Shown in pieces: positions 1 through 12,262 of a stretch of 64,000 nucleotides of DNA. Source of the DNA: Rhinopithecus roxellana (taxonomy: Eukaryota; Chordata; Mammalia; Primates; Cercopithecidae); assembly GCF_007565055.1 (NCBI RefSeq), contig NC_044566.1, forward strand, positions 63,921,315-63,985,314, in the 5' to 3' direction. Each line of letters opens with the position of its first letter. Within the stretch, counting starts at the first letter, position 1. Under the pieces are notes generated by a model. The model was not told the DNA's origin. It saw only the letters and a list, made by a program, of their open reading frames with translations, and did no database searches. Position numbers and translations under genes: made by a program.

Positions 1-23
1 TAAGAAAATAAAAAAAAATTTTT

Positions 24-326
24 GGCTGGGCATGGTGGCTCATGCTTGTAATCCCAGCACTTTGGGAGTCTGGGGGGGTGCATCACTTGAGGCCAGGAGT
101 TTGAGACCAGCCTGACCAACATGGCGAAACCCCATCTCTACTAAAAATACAAAAATTAGTCAGGCATGGTGGCACATGCCTGTAATCCCAACTACTTGGG
201 AGACTGAGGCACAAGAATTTCTTGAACTTGGGAGGTGGAGGTTGCAATGAGCCAAGATCACACCACTGCACTCCAGCCTGGGCAATTGAACGAGACTCTG
301 TCTCAAAAAAAAGAGAAAAAGAAAAT
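24..326 (+). mobile_element. Alu (sense, AluS-like)
   Basis: Starts ggctgggcatggtggctcat and runs through both monomers to an A-rich tail mixed with g. It is antisense to IFT88. Confidence 0.93.
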
Positions 327-480
327 CATAAAAATATTTGATGAGAGGAAGATGTGCATGATATCATGGGAAATGATGGAAACAGAGTACAAGTACACAC
401 ACATATTCATCTCTGGGTATGTGATTTTGATAACTTTAGTTTCTTCTTCTTCCTATCATTATTATTTTATTTTATTCTGG

Positions 481-600
481 AGATAGGATCTTGCTATGTT
501 ACCCAGGCTGGAGTGCAGTGGCTATTTACAGGAACAATCAGTACACTGCAGCTCTTGGTCCCATGATCCTCCCACTTCAGCCTCACAAGTAGAGTGCACC
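481..600 (-). mobile_element. Old Alu/FLAM-type fragment (antisense)
   Basis: Reads gatcttgctatgttacccaggctggagtgcagtgg and onward to a cctcacaagtagag remnant. It is divergent and covers about one monomer. Confidence 0.75.
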
Positions 601-1152
601 ACTGTAAATGGCCCTGTTAATTATTTCTGTAATTTAGTTACCAATTATTTTTGTCTGGCAGTTTTCATCTTCCACAATAAATAGTATCCATTTTGGGGGC
701 AGTATTTTAATCTCAAAAAATTTTATCTGAATCTATTCAGTCCTAGAGTTCAGACATCTGTAGTCTCACTTTTAAAATATATTCTTTATCTGATAATTAC
801 AATATTTGTAGTCTTTGAAGACTGGACTCTATAGTTTCTGTTGTTGCTTACTCTTAGTGGCTTATTTCCTCATGCGTGCCTACTTTTTCTTAACTGTAGG
901 TTCTTATTCTTTGAAACTTAAAGTAAATTCCTTCAAGGAGGATTTAAGTTTATTTCTTGTAGGCATCTTGTAGCCTCACCAACTCCAGTCCACTTGAAAC
1001 CAAGTTTTTAGCTCGGTGTTCTTCAGAACACACAGATATAACATGTACTCCAGCTCCAAAACTATGTGAGTGAAGGCTTATAGTTAGGAATTATCAAAAG
1101 AGCTCTTCTTGTTTTCTACATTAGAACCAAGGTGAAAATCCATCATCTGTAA
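601..1152. other. Intronic sequence without recognised feature
   Basis: AT-rich intronic sequence. I see no exon, RNA gene or recognisable repeat here. Confidence 0.6.
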
Positions 1153-1167
1153 GGTGGCCTCTTTTCT

Positions 1168-1468
1168 TTTCTTTTTGAGACGGAGTTTCGCTCTTGTTGC
1201 CCAGGCTGGAGTGCAACGGCATGATCTCGGCTCACTGCAACCTCCGCATCCCGAGTTCAAGCGATTCTCCTGCCTCAGCCTCTCGAGTAGCTGCGATTAC
1301 AGGCATGCGCCACCATGCCTGGCTAATTTTTTTTTTTTTGTATTTTTAGCAGAAACGGGGTTTCACCATGTTAGCCAGGCTGGTCTCAACTCCTGACCAC
1401 AGGTGATCCGCCTGCCTCGGCCTCCCAAAGTGCTGGGATTACAGGCATGAACCACCGTGCCAGGCCAG
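1168..1468 (-). mobile_element. Alu (antisense) with exact 15-bp target duplication
   Basis: Full-length reverse Alu, flanked by ggtggcctcttttct at 1153-1167 and 1469-1483. Confidence 0.96.
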
Positions 1469-1483
1469 GGTGGCCTCTTTTCT

Positions 1484-1944
1484 ACTTGGCCTACTGAAAG
1501 TATTGCCAGTGAGAAGTCCCAGCTCTGTGACAGGGACTCTTTGATCTGACCTCTGCTCTGGCCTTTTTGAGGCCCCAGGCCCTATCTCTCGGTCCCCGTG
1601 AGTGTCTATAATCCGAGGCTCTCGATCATGAGGGATTAGCTAGGCAAATGCCAGTTCCTGCACTTGCTTTACTCTTTTGGATTTAAACTTTCTAGACCTT
1701 TTTGGCCTCCAAAGAATTTCCTTCTTTCCTTCCAACTCGGTCATGCATTTTTAAAGGCTTTTTTCATTTTGTTTTCTTTTTTCCTCCTCCTTCTTCTTTT
1801 CTTTTCTTTAACATTCAACATAACACTTTTAGGAGAGCTATACTTGGAGTTTTCCTGAATATTTAGACTATCTTACCATCAGACATAGATGTCTGTAATA
1901 ATTTTATAGTCAGTAGAAACACGCAAAAATGTCATTTAAAAGGC
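1484..1944. other. Intronic sequence without recognised feature
   Basis: Contains a pyrimidine-rich stretch (about 1755-1815) but no exon or repeat that I can name. Confidence 0.55.
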
Positions 1945-2080
1945 TAAGTCTAACCCCTTTATTTTTCAGATGAGAAAAGAGGCGTAGGATAGTGAAGCGA
2001 AGTGACTTGTTCAAGAGTGCATAGTTAGTGACAAGATCAGCACCAAAACACAGCCTTCCTGCCAGCCTGGTCCTTGCCTG
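1945..2080 (+). repeat. MIR-like SINE fragment
   Basis: Pattern of cccctttatttttcagatga, then agtgacttgttcaagagtgcatag, and a ccagcctggtcc end resemble the MIR core and 3' region. Divergent. Confidence 0.6.
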
Positions 2081-2500
2081 TTAGACAAATAGTGCCTCTT
2101 TAGCAAACGATCCGTGTAAAGTGTGGCACCTGGACCTCATTCATATTCAGATTCCAAGCATATGCTATTCCCAGCTCAGCAGTTTGGCTTGCCCCACAAA
2201 ATGTGGCTGTCTTAATAATGTCAGTTAAGCATTTAAAGGAAACTCACAATCTCTTTTCACCACCCTGTATTTTAGACCCTTCTGCTGGCCCCAGAACAAC
2301 CTGACCCCCTCCTTGCCTTATTAAGCAAGTCTGCAAAAACATATTAACACATTTCTACTCGGTGGCCCTCTACATTCTGACTTGACCAATGTTTTTACAA
2401 GGCAATGCATACTAAGAAGATGACCTATTTGTAACATTTTAGAGTGATGTAGTTTTAAAATATGAAGGTGTTTTTTTTTTTGTAAGAAAGTGACTTTTAA

Positions 2501-2579
2501 GCCGGGTGTGGTGGCCTGAGCCTGTAATCTCAGCTACTCAGGAGGCTGAGGCAGGAGGAGAATTTGAGGCCAGGAGTTC
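2501..2579 (+). mobile_element. Tail-less partial Alu left arm
   Basis: Starts gccgggtgtggtggcctgag, jumps to cagctactcaggaggctgag, and ends gaggccaggagttc. There is no poly-A. Short direct repeats (aagaaagtga at 2484-2493 and 2580-2589) flank it. Confidence 0.7.
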
Positions 2580-2589
2580 AAGAAAGTGA

Positions 2590-3588
2590 GTCTTATAAAA
2601 GGGTCTATTCACAGAATAAATTAAGTAAGGTTAAGGGGCTAACTACATAAACTTTGGTGAAAATTTCTCTCCAAATAAAAATGAATTGTTTCCAAGGAAA
2701 GGCAGTCTTTACTCATTTAGAAGGAATATGGTTATGAGTATGAAAATAATTTATAGCAGTAATAAACTTAAGATAGAAAAAATACAGAGAAGATGAAAAG
2801 CAATGCCCTTCATTTTTGCTAATTTTCTAAACAGGTTATGGCAGAGATTTTTATCATACTTCAATGATTTTGTGAAACTGAGTACATAGTACATTTACAT
2901 AAGTAGTGAAAATAAGAAAAAATGTATCAATTTCTTTATCTTTAACACCACCGATGCTATTTTAAATTCTGATGAGTGTTAACTGTGCTCCTGCTCAGTA
3001 CCTTATGCTGTTCACACCCAGCAGAGGCAAAAGGAGACGCAGCCACTGTCTTCAGGAACTTTACAGTCTGTGGGTGACTTTTACCTTAAGCATTCACTAT
3101 AAATAATTTCCATGATGTCATACCTATAACATGTTTTAAAGATCCAATAAAAGTACCTGCCTTGCCTGCATTTTTCTTATTTTATTGATTTCTGTATGAA
3201 CATTATTTTGTTTAGAGAAAAGTAAAAAAGAAACTACATTGTGTGATTATTATTAGTCACTGCACTCCAGCTGCAAATAAGATTGTCTCTCGGAAGGTAT
3301 ATCATCTCTTAAAGCTGTTATGTTAAGTGATCTAAGTCTATGGAGCGTCCAACGGCAACAGCATCCCCCTTAAAGATGAGCCAAGGAAGCTCGATGTGGG
3401 ATATCACCGCAGTGGGGAAAAAGGGGCCTGTAATAACTGCTGCAGGGCGACACAACTGTGGAGAGCATAATTCAACTGGGAATTATTTCCAGTTGAACAT
3501 TTAGTTTATTCCCAATGTTTCTACTGTAAATAATGTGATCAATATGTATGTACATAATTATTTCTTTAAAGTAAGTTCCTATCAAAGG
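2590..3588. other. Intronic sequence, mostly unassigned
   Basis: AT-rich intron. 2965-3075 has the look of an old interspersed repeat (gaggcaaaaggagac ... ggaactttacagtctgtgg), but I cannot name the family. No exon seen. Confidence 0.5.
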
Positions 3589-3603
3589 GTATGGGCATTT
3601 TAA

Positions 3604-3905
3604 TTAATTAATTAATTTTTTGAGATGGAATCTTGTTCTGTCTCCCAGGCTGGAATGCAGTGGCGCAATCTCCGCTCACTGCGACCTCCACCTCCCGGGT
3701 TCAAATGATTCGCCTGCTTCAGCCTCCTGAGTAGCTGGAACTACAAGTATGTGCCACCACACCCTGCTAATTTTTGTATTTTTAGCAGAGACAGGGTCTC
3801 ACCATGTTGGTTAGGCTGGTCTCGAACTCCTGACTTTAAGTGATCTGCCTGCCTTAGCCTCCCACAGTGCTGGGCTTACAGGCATAAGCCACCGCACCCG
3901 GCTGC
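3604..3905 (-). mobile_element. Alu (antisense) with exact 15-bp target duplication
   Basis: Reverse Alu whose tail region begins with (ttaa)n. Flanked by gtatgggcattttaa at 3589-3603 and 3906-3920. Confidence 0.96.
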
Positions 3906-4059
3906 GTATGGGCATTTTAAAGGGCTTGATGAATATTTCCAAACATTCCCAGCAGAGTGTGCCACTTAGAACTCTCCCCAGCAGAATTTAGTTAATAAAG
4001 AGTGCTCATCTCATCTCATCCTTGCTATCCTTAGGAATTACCTTTTAAAAAAATTCATT

Positions 4060-4575
4060 GCTAATTTTATAGGTTAGTTTGTGCTGGTAGCAAGCCCTAA
4101 CCCTGTCATAAACAGGCCTGAAAGAAACTGGCCATAAACAGGATTTCTGCAGCAATGTGACATGTTCGTGATGACTATCGCACACACTGCTAGAAGCTGT
4201 TGGTTTACTGGAGCAGGGCAAGGAAAACCTGGCCCCCGCCCTGAGCAGAAAACTGCTCAAACCACAAACAATAGCAGGAGCGGCCTGTGCTTTAACATGT
4301 TTTTGCTGCAGATAATCAGCCAGGGCCTGTTTCTCTGCTCCTTGCTACAAATGCTGTTTCCTATAAGGAATGCTTTTAGCTAATCTATAACCTATAGAAG
4401 CAATGCTTAGCACTGGTTTACTGTCAATAATATGTGGGTCAGACTCTGTTCGTGGCTCTCAGCTGTGAAGGCTGTCAGCCCCCTGATCCCACTCTGAACT
4501 CTATTTCTGTGTCTGAGTCTTTAATTCCTCCAGTGCTGCTGGGTTAGGGTCTCCATGACCGAGCTGGTCTTGGCA
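4060..4575 (+). mobile_element. Solitary LTR, endogenous retrovirus class I-like
   Basis: The end of the block reads gtgtctgagtctttaattcc, gctgctgggttagggtctcc and gaccgagctggtcttggca, wording typical of ERV1-type LTR 3' ends. No internal gag/pol/env sequence flanks it. The family name and exact 5' edge are uncertain. Confidence 0.6.
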
Positions 4576-5050
4576 AGTCTGCATTGTTTTAGTTACTGGT
4601 GAGGCTGTATATTTTACCACCATGTGTGAGAGAATAGTTTATATCCTCTTCTCTACCTCCCTGCAACTCATTCACTTCTTAAATCATTAGAGTCTGACTT
4701 TTGCCTGTAACAGTGCACTGAGACTGCTTTCTTTAGGGCTATCAACACTATCTCAGTTGAAAAATCTAATGGCCTTCTGTAGTCTTTAAGGCCCAATTAA
4801 TCAATACATATGTAATAATTTTTCAACATTCCCCTTCCCTTAAGCTAGCAAGTCTATCAATTGCCCCATTGGTTTCTTATTTTTTGAAAGTACTATCTAA
4901 AATGAAACTTCCTAAAAATTTCTGCCCATTTCCTTGAATGTGTGATGAATATAGTGGTTCCAACTTTTTCAAATCTCTTCTTAAATAACTCTCTTTTGGT
5001 GTGCTATAAATTGACTTCATTATCCATTAGACACTTTGTAAAAGTTTTTT

Positions 5051-5350
5051 TTTTTTTTTTTTTTTTTTTGAGACGGAGTCTCGCTCTGTCACCCAGGCTG
5101 GAGTGCTGTGGCCGGATCTCAGCTCACTGCAAGCTCCGCCTCCCGGGTTCACGCCATTCTCCTGTCTCAGCCTCCCGGGTAGCTGGGACTACAGGCGCCG
5201 CCACGTAGCCCGGCTAGTTTTTTGTAGTTTTTAGTAGAGACGGGGTTTCACCGTGTTAGCCAGGATGGTCTCGATCTCCTGACCTCGTGATCCGCCCGTC
5301 TCGGCCTCCCAGAGTGCTGGGATTACAGGCTTGAGCCACCGCGCCCGGCC
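5051..5350 (-). mobile_element. Young Alu, Old World monkey AluY type (antisense)
   Basis: Carries gtggccggatctcagctcac, cccgtctcggcctccc and ggcttgagccaccgcgcccgg. Flanked by ttgtaaaagtttttt at 5036-5050 and 5351-5365. Confidence 0.95.
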
Positions 5351-5365
5351 TTGTAAAAGTTTTTT

Positions 5366-6175
5366 ATCTGTTTCTTCTACTTTTAAGAAGATGATACTCA
5401 ATTTAGCCTCTATTAAGAAGCAATAATTAAGATCTATTTTCACTCCTTAAGTATGAGGAAATGTTTGTTTATATCTAGAAATACTGAAGAGCATCAGACA
5501 ATCCCTTTGGGACCTTTAGCAGGACTTTACTGTCCAGTTTACTTGGGTGCTCTGTAATCTGACTTGGCAATGACCTATCCTCTTATTACCAGGAAGCTGG
5601 TCTTCCTTTGCTTCTGTCCGTTTCCAAAGTTAAGAGGCACTGCACCACAGCTAGGGATCCAAAGTGCTCTCCCAACCCACAGTCCAAGAAAGTAACGACC
5701 TCATCAGCTCAGATGACATAATACTCAGATAATTTTACATAGATTGGACCTAGCCTTACTCTGAGAATTTCAGCTCATTCTTACATTGTTACAGCTGCAA
5801 TTCTGTTTGATTTCACCCCTCACCCCCTACTTCTATTGATCCAGTTACATGATTACCCAACAAAACCTAACAGGAATATACTAAAATTGTAAAAATGAAC
5901 CCCGATAGCTACTGTATAGGCAATACTCAAGTGAGGAGAGGGAGACTGTGGAGGGACTCAGTGAAGATGTAAGCAAAGGAGGTAACATTATATATTTGTT
6001 ATATGTGGCAACTTAAATACTTAACACCTAGCATATAAAGAGGATATGAGAGGTGAAGCTGGAAGAATGTTGGTATTTACTGAGTACTTATTATGGATAG
6101 AAAACGTGAGAAATGCTTATCTGTTGATAAGACAGCAGAAAGGTAGGAAGGGAAAGAGGGTAAAAAAGAACTCAT
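5366..6175. other. Intronic sequence without recognised feature
   Basis: No exon, RNA gene or clear repeat recognised. Confidence 0.55.
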
Positions 6176-6305
6176 AAAATGTGTGTCTGTATGTATGTGC
6201 ACACACATGTATATATAAAATACATGTGTATATATTTTACAGATAGGGTATATGCTTGCATACATGTGTGTATGCGCATATATGTATGTATGTGCATATA
6301 TATTT
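6176..6305. repeat. Degenerate TG/TA microsatellite
   Basis: Alternating purine-pyrimidine tract of tgtgtg, acacac, tatata and (tgta)n, with interruptions. Confidence 0.85.
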
Positions 6306-6539
6306 TGTAAAAGTTTTAGATTAAATTTCCTGTGCTTTTTGTAACTTGCCTCTGAAGGCAATTACAAAAAAGGAATTTCACGAATGTTTTGATTAACAGC
6401 AGCATTACTGGAGTAAATATTCAGCTTTCCAAATTGGTAACTTCAAGAACCAACATTTAGTTTTATTTATAAGCACTAGTATTTTTGTTTAAAAAAAAAT
6501 TAAACTCAACAGTGAGACAGGGGACACTTGGTTACACTG

Positions 6540-6885
6540 CATGGATAAACATGACCCTCTCTTGTTAGGGAGGAAACTGAGGCTCTCACACTCAGAGGTC
6601 ACACACTGGCAGTGGTGAGAACATGGGCGCTGGCAGAGCAGTGGACGCTGGTATTCCAGGCCCCGTCCATGCACTCCCTTTGTCAGACGGGAGTCACAGT
6701 AGCCATGCTCACCCTTGCACGTGCTTGCCCTTATCAGGAGTTTCTCTAAGAGCTTTCCACACCAGCCCATTTCCTCCTCTCAGCAACCCTATCAGGAAGG
6801 TTCTGTTTTCAGTCTCATTTGACTGATGAGGAAACGGTGACAAAGAGATTTAAGTAACTTGTTCACATAAGATGTGGTGAGTTCA
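6540..6885 (+). repeat. Two MIR-like segments
   Basis: 6548-6615 (gggaggaaactgaggctctc ... gaggtcacacactggcag) and 6775-6885 (agcaaccctatcaggaaggt ... gaggaaacggtgacaaagag ... ttaagtaacttgttcaca) each match the MIR core pattern in + orientation. Confidence 0.6.
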
Positions 6886-7223
6886 GGAAGGGGGTCCATG
6901 GATGTTGAATGAATGCCAGGAATGGGGATTAATGGCAAGGACCGAAAACTTAGGGCAACAAGCTAAAGGCAAGAGGAAAGGAGCATGTTCTGCTGAAGAC
7001 ACAAAGTCTCATCATACGCTCTGTGATGTGTGTTGACATAGTAAGGTGCGTGAGTTGTAAACAACTAAGGTGGTTTTAAGAGAAGAAGTTCACGGATACA
7101 GACGCTTCCTGTTCAAGCTGTATACCAGGGTGAAATGGCTTCAAGCAGTGCTTTGATCAAAAGGATAATTCCCATGCCCCACCTGTCATTACCAAAAATA
7201 TTCATGGAGATTTTGGCTTAGAG

Positions 7224-8187
7224 CAGGGATTAGCAAACTACAGTGTGTAGGCCAAATCTGGCCCACCTTGTTTTTGTCTATCCAGCAAGCTGATGATTTG
7301 TACATTTTGAAATGGTTAGGCACTTTTACACTGTTGGTGGGACTGTAAACTAGTTCAACCATCGTGGAAGACAGTGTGGCGATTCCTCAAGGATTTAGAA
7401 CTAGAAATACCATTTGACCCAGCCATCCCATTAACATACCCAAAGGATTATATAAGTCATGCTGCCATAAAGACACATGCACACGTATGTTTACTGCGGC
7501 ACTATTCACAATAGCAAAGACTCGGAACCAACCCAAATGTCCATCAGTGACAGACTCGATTAAGAAAATGTGGCACATATATACCATGGAATACTATGCA
7601 GCCATAAAAAAGGATGAGTTCATGTCCTTTGTAGGGACATGGATACAGCAGGAAACCATCATTCTCAGCAAACTATCGCCAAGAACAGAAAACCAAACAC
7701 TGCATGTTCTCACTCATAGATGGGAATTGAACAATGAGAACGCTTGGACACAGGAAGGGGAACATCACACACCAGGGCCTGTTGTGGGGTGGAGGGAGGG
7801 ATAGCATTAGGAGATATACCTAATGTAAATGATGAGTTAATGGGTGCAGCACACCAACATGGCACATGCATACATATGTAACAAACCTGCACGTTGTGCA
7901 CATGTACCCTAGAACATAAAGTATAATAAAAAAAAAAGAAAAAAAAAGAAAATGGTTAGGAAGAAAAGCAAATAACATTTTGTGACATATAAAACTTATA
8001 TAACATTCTAACTTCAGTGCCAATAATTAAGTTTTATAGAACACTATCACATTTATTCACTTATACACTGTGTACAGCTGCTTTCAATACACAACAGCAC
8101 AGTGGAATATTCTCGGCAAATGACACTTGGCCTGCAAGCCTAAACTATTTACTATCTGGCCCTTTAGAGAAAAAGTCTGCATACCCC
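7224..8187. mobile_element. hAT-type DNA transposon fossil, split by an L1
   Basis: The left end reads cagggattagcaaactacag. The right end reads tttactatctggcccttt, gagaaaaagtctgcatacccc. These are matching imperfect inverted ends, with body text (ggccaaatctggcccacc, cattttgtgacatataaaac) typical of nonautonomous hAT elements. The two halves (7224-7320, 7950-8187) are separated by an L1. Exact family not assigned. Confidence 0.75.
7321..7949 (+). mobile_element. 5'-truncated L1 (L1PA-like)
   Basis: Begins in the last part of ORF2 (cttttacactgttggtggg) and continues through the 3'UTR to aataaa and a mixed A-rich tail. Flanked by aaatggttagg at 7310-7320 and 7950-7960. ORF2 C-terminal residues such as MWHIYTMEYYAAIKKDEF are visible, but this is a dead fragment. 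Confidence 0.93.
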
Positions 8188-9041
8188 AAATTACTAAGAA
8201 TTACTGTATCAGAACACAGGGGACACACTGGCAAATTACACCAGCTGGGTATACTGGCATAGGCAAACTTCTTCTGAAACTGTAACACTGAGACTACTTT
8301 GGTGCTCTGATGCTGTTCACTATCTTCTAATACTTATTATTCATGTAGATTCCTTTGTGGTACATACCGTATACAAAGTAGGCTGGATACTTGGGTATCC
8401 TGCAAAACTATGGTCTAGATTTATGGAGTGAAGAGACATGCAAGTTGGGACTGAGGCTGACAGGCATGATCCTTAGAGAAATGACAGCACCCACCCCCCA
8501 GTCTCTCAAGACTCCCTCCCCGCATAGATGCCCAGCAATTCCTCCTGTAATTGGCTGAGTTGTGTCAGTCTGTCCTCTACATTTAGGCCTATGCACCTCC
8601 TCAGAGCGTACGCTCCTCGTCTCATTCTCCCTGGTGGGCACTGAGCATGACTTGTTCATTCTCGGCTTGTGACACCATCAAGGCCCAGCAAAACTGTGGA
8701 AAGGTGTTAATTAGCCACGTTCAACCTTGGACTAGAATATTAAAATATAACTTCAGTTTGTTTTTTAAATAAAATATGTTTACCATGTACTTTATAAAAG
8801 GTACCATGAAGTGAATTTCTGTTCACTGAGTCTTATCCTGATTTTCATTATAAAATTATTTTCAGTCTAAAATTGATAAGATTTTCATTGGAAAAGTTTA
8901 TATCCAAGACATAAAAATCAAACTAAAAATGCAGCAAGCCATTAAAAATCACACAGGGTAAACCAAAAAGCACTTCAAAAATGAAAGCTTAGTAACACCA
9001 TACTCAAAATACATCATAAAATGTCACTATCATACAAAAAT
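8188..9041. other. Intronic sequence without recognised feature
   Basis: A modestly GC-richer patch at 8450-8690, otherwise AT-rich. No splice-flanked exon seen. Confidence 0.5.
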
Positions 9042-9051
9042 AGAAAATGCC

Positions 9052-9744
9052 ATCCACGATCATTAAAAAGTCAGGAAACAACAGGTGTTGGAGAGGATGT
9101 GGAGAAACAGGAACACTTTTACACTGTTGGTGGGACTGTAAACTAGTTCAACCATCGTGGAAGACAGTGTGGCGATTCCTCAAGGCTCTAGAACTAGAAA
9201 TACCATTTGACCCAGCCATCCCATTACTGGGTATATACCCAAAGGATTATAAGTCATGCTGCTATAAAGACACATGCACACGTATGTTTATTGCGGCACT
9301 ATTCACAACAGCAAAGACTTGGAACCAACCCAAATGTCCATCAATGACAGACTGGATTAAGAAAATGTGGCACATATACACCATGGAATACTATGCAGCC
9401 ATAAAAAAAGATGAGTTCGTGTCCTTTGTAGGGACATGGATGAAGCTGGAAAACATCATTCTCAGCAAACTATCGCAAGGACAGAAAACCAAACACTGCA
9501 TGTTCTCACTCATAGGTGGGAAGTGAACAATGAGAACACTTGGACACAGGAAGGGGAACATCACACATCCAGGCCTGTCGTTGGGTGGGGGGACGGGGGA
9601 GGGATAGCATTAGGAGATATACCCAATGTAAATGACGAGTTAATGGGTGCAGCACACCAACATGGCACATGTAGACATATGTAACAAACCTGCATGTTGT
9701 GCACATGTACCCTAGAACTTAAAAGTATAATAATAATAAAAAAA
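9052..9744 (+). mobile_element. 5'-truncated L1 (L1PA-like)
   Basis: Covers the ORF2 cysteine-rich C-terminus (CWRGCGETGTLLHCWWDC) through the 3'UTR and tail. Flanked by agaaaatgcc at 9042-9051 and 9745-9754. Confidence 0.93.
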
Positions 9745-9754
9745 AGAAAATGCC

Positions 9755-12149
9755 GCCCAAGAAGGAATTCTTGTGTCTTGAGGACAGCTACATGTGAGAA
9801 GCAGATGTGTTCTGTCAATTTCTCGACCTTTAACAAAATTCAACCACAACAACAGGCAGAATATAGTTACTCCCCTCATCAGTTTATCTGCAGAGAATAT
9901 AAATACTGTCAACTATCAAGACTTTGAAATAAAAAGGAAGGAGAAAGGGAGAGAAGCCTCATAGCCTGGGTTCATTCCGACTTCACAGCCAGGGCCAGCC
10001 TTGGAGTGTGGCCTGTGCTGAGAACTGGAGAAGGGGGACAGAAAACACAATTCCTGCAAAAGTGTCAGGGTAGAACCAGCTCAGCCACAGAAAGCAACAT
10101 TCAAACTGGGCTCCAGGATGAAATGAAAAAGTCTGGGATGATGTATAACTCAAGATGTCAGAAAATAAGGAACGAAAAGGCAAATGATGGGGGAAAGCAC
10201 CCTAGGAAGGGACTGATGAGTGATTTCAATTTGTGCCAGAAGAACCTAGTAACATGCAATCCTGCTTGTAAAATTCCATGAGCGCACAGAGTTTGTATGC
10301 CGAAAGTCCCTCATGTGAGAATAACGCTTATTTGTGCACTAGAACTGACTATTTGTGTTGGACTGAAATGGACTAGGATAAAGGACAATGGATGAAAAAA
10401 GAAACAGCAGCAGTGGGAGGCCAGGACCAGAAGGGGACTCTTCGACAGGGAGGCCCCTCTTTTCCTGCACACAGGCTACCAGATCTGGGGTGGTCCTACC
10501 TCTCTTCACTGTCAGTCCCTTGTTTCCTGACTGTGGAGGGGTGGGTAAAGCCCTCTCTGTGCTCTGATGCCTGCATGACTGAAAGAAGGCTATGGGAAAG
10601 GTCACAGGGAGGCTGGGCAATTCTCCGTGTCAAAGGATCTGGACCTGTGGTGGCCTGAGGCACACTGATGAATCTCTTTCCGAGAGGCAGCTGTCAGTCT
10701 TCCTGGGGTTACTTTCTCGGGGGTAGGACCCTGGACACTGTCCCCTGGGCTCTAGGGAAGCACCACACCATTCAGCAGTTTTTCGGGCGTGCTATCACAT
10801 CTCATTAGAAGGTCCTGATGTGTCTGAGGCAGATTTTCAAAGTGATGACATCTGGGAAACTAAGGTTTAAGTTAAGGGGAGAGATTTTATAAACTTACGA
10901 ATTACCAGGGAAGGCTCAGAGAACTTAACATAAGTTTGTTGATGTTTAGAAGGAACTGGTTGGTTATTCTGAACTTACGATTTTCAGAGAGAAATGCAGA
11001 ATCCTAAGGGGATGGTGAATCTGGCCCTAGAATTTTAATACTTAATACTTCCTTAGGGGTTACTTAAGACAATTATTCCTTAAAGGGACAGTTATTTCCA
11101 AGAGAGCTCATATCATGTACTTCCTGCTTCCTAAGAGCAAGGATGAACAAGTTCCTGCTTCCTAAGAGCAAGGATGAATGAACAAGCAGCACTGTGCTAG
11201 TCTGGGGAGCTGTCTAGAGTTGCTTTTGACTGCTGCACAATGCCTAGTCTGTGGACTTCTTGGCTGTTAAGAACATTTTTGGTACACATCCATGATCCCT
11301 CATTTACAATTCCAAATTCCAAAGAGCTCTGAAAGCCAACTTTTCAGGTGGCAATACATAAACTTCCTGGGTATAGAACGTGACTTGATTTGAGGCTATT
11401 TATAGTCTTTATTTATCCTCAGTGTGAATATTCATGGTTCACTGAATTAGTATGTCTGAGGTGCTCTCCTTGGGTAGTATGTGATACGTGGCTAATACAT
11501 CATCTTGCTTGCTAAACTCCAAAAGTTTCTGAATTTCACAACACACCTGGCCCCAGCGGTTTTGGGAAAGGAGCTGTGGGCTTATGGCTGTCTCTGGTTT
11601 AAGAAGAACTGCTGGGCCAGATCTCTCTGACTAAATCCAACTCCAGATAGTCACACAGATCCATTAAAGTGGAGTGTGTGAGATATCTGGGGCTAGGGAA
11701 GAGCAAGGAGACAGGAGTATCCACCAGGACCATGGTGGCTAAAGAAGTGGAAGTGGCTACTCTTTGATGTGACAGACTGCCTTTGCTACTCTTGAGACTT
11801 GGGCTCAATGCTGCTTTTACTGATTTCTCCAGCTCTGGGAAATGGCTCCTGAAGGTAAACAGGCAAGCACCATGAGGTTTAGCTGGAGACGCTGGACTGA
11901 TTCTTGGGGAATCAAGTGGCTGGCTAGAACCCGATGCCACTTATGCCTGTAACTGCCTACTAAGTTATAAACTGAATTTGACTGCAGTTGGGATGAAGAC
12001 TCCTTGCATTTCAAAGCACAGCTCTGAATTCAACAAGTCTTCGTCCCAACTGCAGTTTCTATCCCTAGGAAGATTTGAAAACTCATGTACATTTCTCTAC
12101 CATGGCAGCATCCGCAGCACCATTAGAAGCTGTGCGTCTTTCCAACTAG
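9755..12149. other. Intronic sequence, largely unique
   Basis: No exon that fits IFT88 was recognised. A perfect short tandem duplication (period 31 bp, 11121-11180) is the only clear structure. Confidence 0.5.
11121..11180. repeat. 31-bp tandem duplication
   Basis: The string ttcctgcttcctaagagcaa starts at 11121 and again at 11152, with matching downstream gatgaa. Confidence 0.85.
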
Positions 12150-12262
12150 ATTCTAACTTCTTTGAGCGTGGGGACCACGTCTTAATTGTTCCCATGTCCT
12201 TGGCTCTTAGCGCAGTGTTTGGCACATAGCATGCATCCAATAAACACTGTGAATGGATGAAA
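12150..12262 (+). repeat. L2-like LINE 3' end
   Basis: Reads ttctttgagcgtggggacca ... agcgcagtgtttggcacata ... caataaacactgtgaatgga, the familiar L2 3' terminal pattern. Confidence 0.7.

Noticed and set aside
1945..2080. tRNA gene
   Set aside because: MIR elements are tRNA-derived in part, but no intact cloverleaf or A/B box pair with a proper acceptor stem was seen.
6077..6361. 94-codon minus frame rich in His, Tyr and Thr
   Set aside because: It is a translation of the TG/TA microsatellite.
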